Positions 63,438-64,000 of a stretch of 64,000 bases of DNA are shown here, in pieces (position 1 is the first letter of the stretch; each line of letters opens with the position of its first letter). The DNA comes from Altererythrobacter sp. XM-24bin4 (GTDB taxonomy: Bacteria > Pseudomonadota > Alphaproteobacteria > Sphingomonadales > Sphingomonadaceae), in NCBI GenBank assembly GCA_003149575.1, contig QCWG01000001.1, positions 1,145,183-1,209,182 on the forward strand, given 5' to 3'. A model generated the notes under the pieces. That model made no database searches and was not told the origin of the DNA. It was given only the letters and a program-made list of their open reading frames with translations. The position numbers and the translations under genes were made by a program.

Positions 63438-63647
63438 TTATTCAGCTGCTGCTTCTTCTTCAGCAGCGGCACAGCAACCTTCAGCTGCACAGCAGCCTTC
63501 TTCAGCAGCTGCACAGCAACCTTCAGCTGCAGCTTCTTCAACAGCTGCTTCTTCAGCAGGAGCTTCTTCAGCTGGAGCCGAACATGCAGCAGTAGCTACA
63601 GCGAGGCCGCCTGCAACTGCCAGCATCGATGCCAGATTCTTTCTCAT
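63438..63647 (-). CDS. Small lipoprotein with Ala/Glu and Cys-Cys repeats
   Basis: The 69-residue product starts MRKNLASMLAVAGGLAVATAAC, a lipobox TAAC (Cys22). The mature part is 47 residues made almost only of Ala and Glu, interrupted by three EGCCAA-type units (residues about 40-60). Three Cys-Cys pairs and a strong negative charge suggest metal or cell-envelope binding. The DNA shows matching CTGCTTCTTC/CAGCAGC repeats, so the length could vary by slippage. It has a ribosome binding site (GGGGAA) and its own terminator, which argues for real expression. I do not recognise the family. Confidence 0.7.
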   Translation of the reverse strand: MRKNLASMLAVAGGLAVATAACSAPAEEAPAEEAAVEEAAAEGCCAAAEEGCCAAEGCCAAAEEEAAAE

Positions 63648-63912
63648 TACCAAATTCCCCTTGTGGGTTGGGCGCCCCAAATGACGACCCCACGCCGCTG
63701 TGCGCCCAATCGCACGACGCGGAAACAGGGAGCTTAGCAGAAGATTTCCTTTTCGCTCAAATTCTTTTTCCACTTCTTTCATGAGACACGCCGTTGAGGT
63801 TTTTTTGACCTTTTCTCTGTTTGAGACAGCATTTGGCGTGCAATTGCCCAAAGTGTATCGCGTGGCAGGACGCAAGATGGGCGATTCGCCCTACCTTTTG
63901 CCGGGAGATCAC

Positions 63913-64000
63913 ATGAACGTCATTGCCTCACGCAGCCAATTGCGCGCCAGCTTCTTTCGCTGGGCGCTTTTCACTGTGCCATTGATTGTTCTGTTGGGCT
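63913..64000 (+). CDS. 5' end of a membrane protein, possibly TspO/MBR family
   Basis: The window ends after 29 codons. The ATG at 63913 has GGGAG upstream. The sequence MNVIASRSQLRASFFRWALF followed by the hydrophobic TVPLIVLLG forms a first membrane helix after a basic stretch. The start recalls TspO (tryptophan-rich sensory protein) of Sphingomonadales, but the diagnostic region lies outside the window. Confidence 0.4.
   Translation, partial: MNVIASRSQLRASFFRWALFTVPLIVLLG

Noticed and set aside
1..64000. CRISPR array, insertion sequence, prophage or integrase
   Set aside because: No regularly spaced repeats, no transposase or integrase motifs, and no phage structural genes were found.

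Overview
The window looks like a chromosomal segment of an alphaproteobacterium, most likely Sphingomonadales and probably Erythrobacteraceae. The reasons are moderately high GC, the rpmF-plsX-fabH-ihfA-merR order, the dciA-dsbA-dsbA-smc cluster, a MucR regulator beside Fur, a DUF1489 protein, a CobT-type protein and a class II DAHP synthase. The placement rests on gene content only. There is no plasmid, phage, CRISPR array or insertion sequence. About 65 genes are recognised.

1-8545: the 3'-truncated primosomal helicase priA and an outer-membrane DUF2490 protein on the minus strand. A plus-strand run follows: transaldolase-like aldolase, CobT-like vWA protein, nitroreductase, cysS and a D-2-hydroxyacid dehydrogenase. 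8546-13756: a gap with gene relics, then a catabolic cassette of an AraC regulator divergent from an amidohydrolase and a DUF3604 lipoprotein. A perfect 15-bp direct repeat lies between the divergent genes. 13980-18417: MBL hydrolase, MAPEG protein, and the fatty-acid/phospholipid cluster rpmF-plsX-fabH-ihfA-merR.

18423-24422 (minus): dciA, two DsbA-like genes, smc, and a small secreted-protein gene with a stop codon exactly after its signal peptide. 24452-31504: mutY, a serine hydrolase, then coupled nudC, FrnE-like and SDR genes. These are followed by a membrane-protein gene broken by two in-frame stops, DUF1489 and a cyclase-family lipoprotein. 31541-46000: mgtE, cyclophilin, miaB-phoH-ybeY-corC, a LysR regulator, then the minus-strand block nfuA, nitroreductase, tsaB, rimI, mucR, fur, plsC, and a large M16 peptidase.

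46104-53264: class II DAHP synthase, the ergothioneine pair egtB-egtD, an aspartic protease, a LysR/methyltransferase junction relic, an SDR, and a visibly AT-rich GH16 glycanase ending beside tRNA-Gln(UUG). 53345-64000: a GPH sugar symporter, two glutathione transferases, an NAD synthetase with an N-terminal helix-turn-helix-like extension, trhO, and ilvE behind an attenuator-like leader. The end holds tlyA, a His-rich unknown, an Ala/Glu/Cys-Cys lipoprotein and the start of a probable TspO-like membrane protein.

Most of the window is housekeeping: DNA replication and repair, tRNA modification, lipid synthesis, redox and NAD metabolism, amino-acid synthesis. The accessory interest lies in the AraC cassette, the GH16/symporter island, the XRE-NadE fusion, the ilvE leader, the CC-repeat lipoprotein, and three loci where genes are visibly decaying or recombined.
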